A stretch of 64,000 nucleotides of DNA, taken from positions 1 through 64,000 of the forward strand of contig UQDR01000008.1 of NCBI GenBank assembly GCA_900539835.1, given 5' to 3'. Under the pieces are notes generated by a model that was not told where the DNA came from, did not search any database, and saw only the letters and a list, made by a program, of their open reading frames with translations. Source of the DNA: an uncultured Ruminococcus sp. Lineage in GTDB: Bacteria > Bacillota > Clostridia > Oscillospirales > Ruminococcaceae. Within the stretch, counting starts at the first letter, position 1, and every line of letters begins with the position of its first letter. Made by a program: the position numbers and the translations under genes. This document shows positions 61,398 to 64,000 of the stretch, piece by piece.

Positions 61398-62303
61398 TTA
61401 AACCTTTAAATGCTTTCCGATACTTATTGATGTGCCGACTGCACCAATAAGAGCGCCTGCTACAGCATAAGCTCCTGCAACCGGCCATAGCATATCCTTG
61501 AATGAATAAAGTGATTTTACTCCAAGAATGTTCCAAAGCTTAAAGTCGTCGTTCAAAATGTTATATACCCCGTCATATGCAAACATTGTAAGCAACAAAG
61601 CCGTAGCCGCAGCCAAAATTCCTACTATCATACCCTCTACAAAAAACGGAATTCTGATAAAGCTGTTGTTTGCACCAACATATTTCATTATGTTGATTTC
61701 CTTGCGCCTTGCAAAAACACTCGCCCTTGTCGTATTAGATATAATTATCATGCAGACAATAATGAGAGCAATAACTATAGCGCCTGAAATAATTGTCACC
61801 AATCTTCTTATGCTGATAAGCACATCCGCAAAAGCAGTAGGAGATTTTGTTGACTCAACATTATCAAATGTGTCGATCTGAGTAGTAGTTTCCGTCATCT
61901 TCTTGATATCAACTACTGTGATTCTGAATGTGTCCGGAAGAGGATTGTCATCAGCATATTGGAAGAAATCCTTTTCCTCATCAGTCATGCCCTCAAGCAT
62001 GTTTTCCCAAGCTTCTTCCTTTGAATAAAATTCTACCTCGTTAACATTCGGAATATCTTCAAGCTTCTTTTTAAGCTCATCCTGAGCCGCATCGTCTGTG
62101 TTGTCCTTTATTTGTACAATTACTTCGCTCTTTCCTTCAATTCCGCCTATGATCCTGTTAAGATTTATAGACAGTAAAACCGAAAGGCCTACCATAAGAA
62201 GTGAAACCAGTATGATACAAAATGAAGCAAATGACATCATACGGTTTCTCCATATGCTCTTAAGTCCTTGTCCTGCAAGGTATCTTACACTACTTGCTTT
62301 CAT
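61398..62303 (-). CDS. ftsX: Cell division protein FtsX
   Basis: 301 residues, four membrane helices. After helix 1 comes a large extracellular domain (about 45-165) that would contact wall hydrolases, then helices 2-4. GLKSIWRNRMMSFASFCIILVSLLMVG at the N-terminus is characteristic. It overlaps ftsE by 14 bases. Confidence 0.95.
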   Translation of the reverse strand: MKASSVRYLAGQGLKSIWRNRMMSFASFCIILVSLLMVGLSVLLSINLNRIIGGIEGKSEVIVQIKDNTDDAAQDELKKKLEDIPNVNEVEFYSKEEAWENMLEGMTDEEKDFFQYADDNPLPDTFRITVVDIKKMTETTTQIDTFDNVESTKSPTAFADVLISIRRLVTIISGAIVIALIIVCMIIISNTTRASVFARRKEINIMKYVGANNSFIRIPFFVEGMIVGILAAATALLLTMFAYDGVYNILNDDFKLWNILGVKSLYSFKDMLWPVAGAYAVAGALIGAVGTSISIGKHLKV

Positions 62304-62976
62304 TTGAACCTCCTATGAACTCGTCAAACGCAATATTTCCCTTATTGATGTTTATAATGCGTCCTCCAAACGAGCGAACCAAATCATGCTCGTGAGTAAC
62401 CATAAGAATCGTGGTACCGCATTCGTTAATGCCTTTCAAAAGTCCGACAATTTCATATGAAAGCGCCGGATCTATATTTCCGGTAGGCTCGTCCGCAATA
62501 ATAAGCTGCGGATCGTTTACTAAGGCTCTTGCAAGAGCAACTCTCTGCTGCTCACCGCCCGAAAGCTCCGTCGGATAAGACTTAGCCTTGTGTGAAAGCC
62601 CTACAAGGCTTATTACATAAGGAACTCTTGATTTAATATATTTTGCCGGAGCGTCAATAACTCTTAGTACAAACGCTATATTTTCATATACCGTCATTGT
62701 GGGAATAAGTCTGAAATCCTGAAATACAACGCCAATAGTCCTTCTCAGCTTAGGAATTTTTCTCCTTTTAAGCTTGCTGAGATTAAATCCGTTTACTAAA
62801 ACCGTTCCGGACGTTGCGTCAATTTCTTTTAATATAAGTTTAATAAGTGTTGATTTGCCGGCACCCGACGGTCCGACAACAAAAGCAAAATCTCCGTCGT
62901 TAATTTTAAGATCAATTGAATTCAGTGCGTCAACACCGCTTGAATATGTAACGGAAACATCTTTAAATTCAACCAA
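62290..62976 (-). CDS. ftsE: Cell division ATPase FtsE
   Basis: 228 residues: Walker A VGPSGAGKSTLIKL (about 34-47), signature LSGGEQQRVALARAL, Walker B LIIADEPTGNID, His switch THEHD. ATP-driven partner of FtsX that controls peptidoglycan hydrolysis, not transport. Confidence 0.96.
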   Translation of the reverse strand: MVEFKDVSVTYSSGVDALNSIDLKINDGDFAFVVGPSGAGKSTLIKLILKEIDATSGTVLVNGFNLSKLKRRKIPKLRRTIGVVFQDFRLIPTMTVYENIAFVLRVIDAPAKYIKSRVPYVISLVGLSHKAKSYPTELSGGEQQRVALARALVNDPQLIIADEPTGNIDPALSYEIVGLLKGINECGTTILMVTHEHDLVRSFGGRIININKGNIAFDEFIGGSNESK

Positions 62977-63033
62977 GTAAAATACACCGCCTTATAGCTT
63001 AAGGGGATTCCCCTCACAAACTGCAAGCTGATT

Positions 63034-64000
63034 TTAGAATTTAACCGGATTAGCGGATAAATATTTTTTAACCATAAGCGCAATTTTAAATATGATCGCA
63101 TGGTCAAATTCTCTAAGATCAAGTCCTGTCAGCTTTTTGATTTTTTCAAGTCTGTATACAAGAGTATTTCTGTGTACAAACAGTTTTCTTGAAGTTTCTG
63201 AAACATTCAGGTTATTTTCAAAGAACTTCTGAATAGTAAACAAAGTTTCATGATCAAGTGACTCTATTGAGCCTTTCTTGAAAACTTCCTTTAGGAAGGT
63301 TTCACAAAGTGTAGTAGGCAAATGATAAATAAGTCTTGCAATTCCCAGATTGTCATATGAAACAATAATTTTGTCCGTATCGAAAACCTTACCTACTTCA
63401 AGAGCGATCTGAGCCTCCTTGAAAGAACGTGCCAAGTCACGAACGCCCTCAACAACAGTACCGATTCCTACATTTACTCTTGTATAGAATTCACTGCTGA
63501 GAGTGTCTGAAATTGATCTTGCAAGCTTCTCCAAATCATTAGGCGCAACGCTTGAGGCAACTTCCTTAACGAGCACAATATCAGATTCAGTAATATTGAA
63601 TACAAAATCCTTGCTCTTATCCGGAAACAGATTCTGAATTACATCAAAAGCAGAAACATCATTTGACGAAATGATTCTTATAAGAAGAACAACTCTTGAA
63701 ATATCAGAACTGAAATGAAGCTCTCTTGCCTTAACCTGAATGTCGCCCGGAAGCACATTGTCAAGCACAACATTTTTTATAAAATTATTTCTGTCATATT
63801 TCTCATCGTAATACTGTTTGATGCTGGCAAGGGTTATAGCAAGAATGTTTGCATACTTTGCTGCCGTTTCGTCAATACCCTCAACAAATACAGCATAATC
63901 AGGTTTCATATGAGCGCCGAATGGTTTATATGTATAACCGTCACGCACAAATATGTCACGAGAATCGCTTATATCAAGGGATACGAACTCATTCGTTGAA
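63034..64000 (-). CDS. PucR/CdaR-type transcription regulator (5' end outside window)
   Basis: At least 321 residues, and open to the window edge, so the true start is beyond 64000; a GTG at 63948 is probably internal because the frame continues upstream. The middle resembles a GGDEF-like/PucR linker (VNVGIGTVVEGVRDLARSFKEAQIALEVG). The C-terminal helix-turn-helix is NLNVSETSRKLFVHRNTLVYRLEKIKKLTGLDLREFDHA, the PucR signature. Located 58 bases before ftsE on the same strand; whether it controls ftsEX is unknown. Confidence 0.82.
   Translation of the reverse strand, partial: STNEFVSLDISDSRDIFVRDGYTYKPFGAHMKPDYAVFVEGIDETAAKYANILAITLASIKQYYDEKYDRNNFIKNVVLDNVLPGDIQVKARELHFSSDISRVVLLIRIISSNDVSAFDVIQNLFPDKSKDFVFNITESDIVLVKEVASSVAPNDLEKLARSISDTLSSEFYTRVNVGIGTVVEGVRDLARSFKEAQIALEVGKVFDTDKIIVSYDNLGIARLIYHLPTTLCETFLKEVFKKGSIESLDHETLFTIQKFFENNLNVSETSRKLFVHRNTLVYRLEKIKKLTGLDLREFDHAIIFKIALMVKKYLSANPVKF

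Noticed and set aside
1..64000. CRISPR arrays, prophage, insertion sequences or rRNA genes
   Set aside because: No regularly spaced direct repeats, transposase, integrase or rRNA sequence was seen on either strand.

Overview
The window is AT-rich chromosomal DNA of a low-GC Gram-positive anaerobe, most likely a Ruminococcus-like member of the Clostridia (Oscillospiraceae/Ruminococcaceae). The evidence is the Firmicutes gene orders (yabP-yabQ-divIC-yabR; the full S10-spc-alpha operon running on through adk, map, a KOW protein and infA to rpoA-rplQ), sporulation genes, a CIRCE element, sigma-A promoters often with an extended -10 (TGnTATAAT), and AGGAGG ribosome sites. I see no phage, IS element, CRISPR array or rRNA gene. 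This is core genome plus a few accessory surface genes.

Layout. 1-8900: a ddl-murI-DUF1934-argS operon (wall precursors and Arg-tRNA), a transglutaminase-like protein with an isolated eukaryote-type HisA, purA on the other strand, then a PH-domain protein with an FkbM-type methyltransferase. 9000-15300: a TSUP transporter, tRNA-Thr(CGT), a two-gene CotF-like spore coat operon, a P-type cation ATPase behind a yybP-ykoY (manganese) riboswitch, bioY-DUF1284 under a BirA-type operator, and a divergent unknown membrane-anchored protein. 15300-23500: groESL with CIRCE, an orphan OmpR-type regulator, an ABC-2 exporter, and two secreted paralogues, one with four FN3 domains. 23565-39900: one minus-strand operon of about 16 kb from rpsJ to rplQ with a long structured leader and structured spacers. 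40000-45700: small lipoprotein and hypothetical genes, the yabP/yabQ/divIC/yabR cluster, a DtxR-family regulator, an SGNH hydrolase lipoprotein and a 45-residue Gly/Cys microprotein. 46000-51500: a ClpC-like unfoldase, proS and a ROK regulator. 51700-58300: a PC4-like ssDNA-binding protein, a lipid-linked sugar flippase, an AEC transporter, a CBS protein with a PBP5-type carboxypeptidase, a lipoprotein and a flavoprotein-rubredoxin fusion. 58300-64000: ftsE-ftsX with two tandem M23 endopeptidases and a PucR-type regulator cut by the window edge.

Themes. Peptidoglycan recurs: Ddl, MurI, DacA, the flippase, FtsEX and its probable hydrolases, DivIC. Metal control appears as the Mn riboswitch before the ATPase and a DtxR-like protein whose usual metal ligands look lost. 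The least explained material is RNA-level: the S10 leader with an internal terminator, a multi-hairpin element between rplW and rplB, structured spacers after rpsJ and yabR, and a hairpin over the argS ribosome site. All family assignments are from reading motifs by eye; no database search was run.
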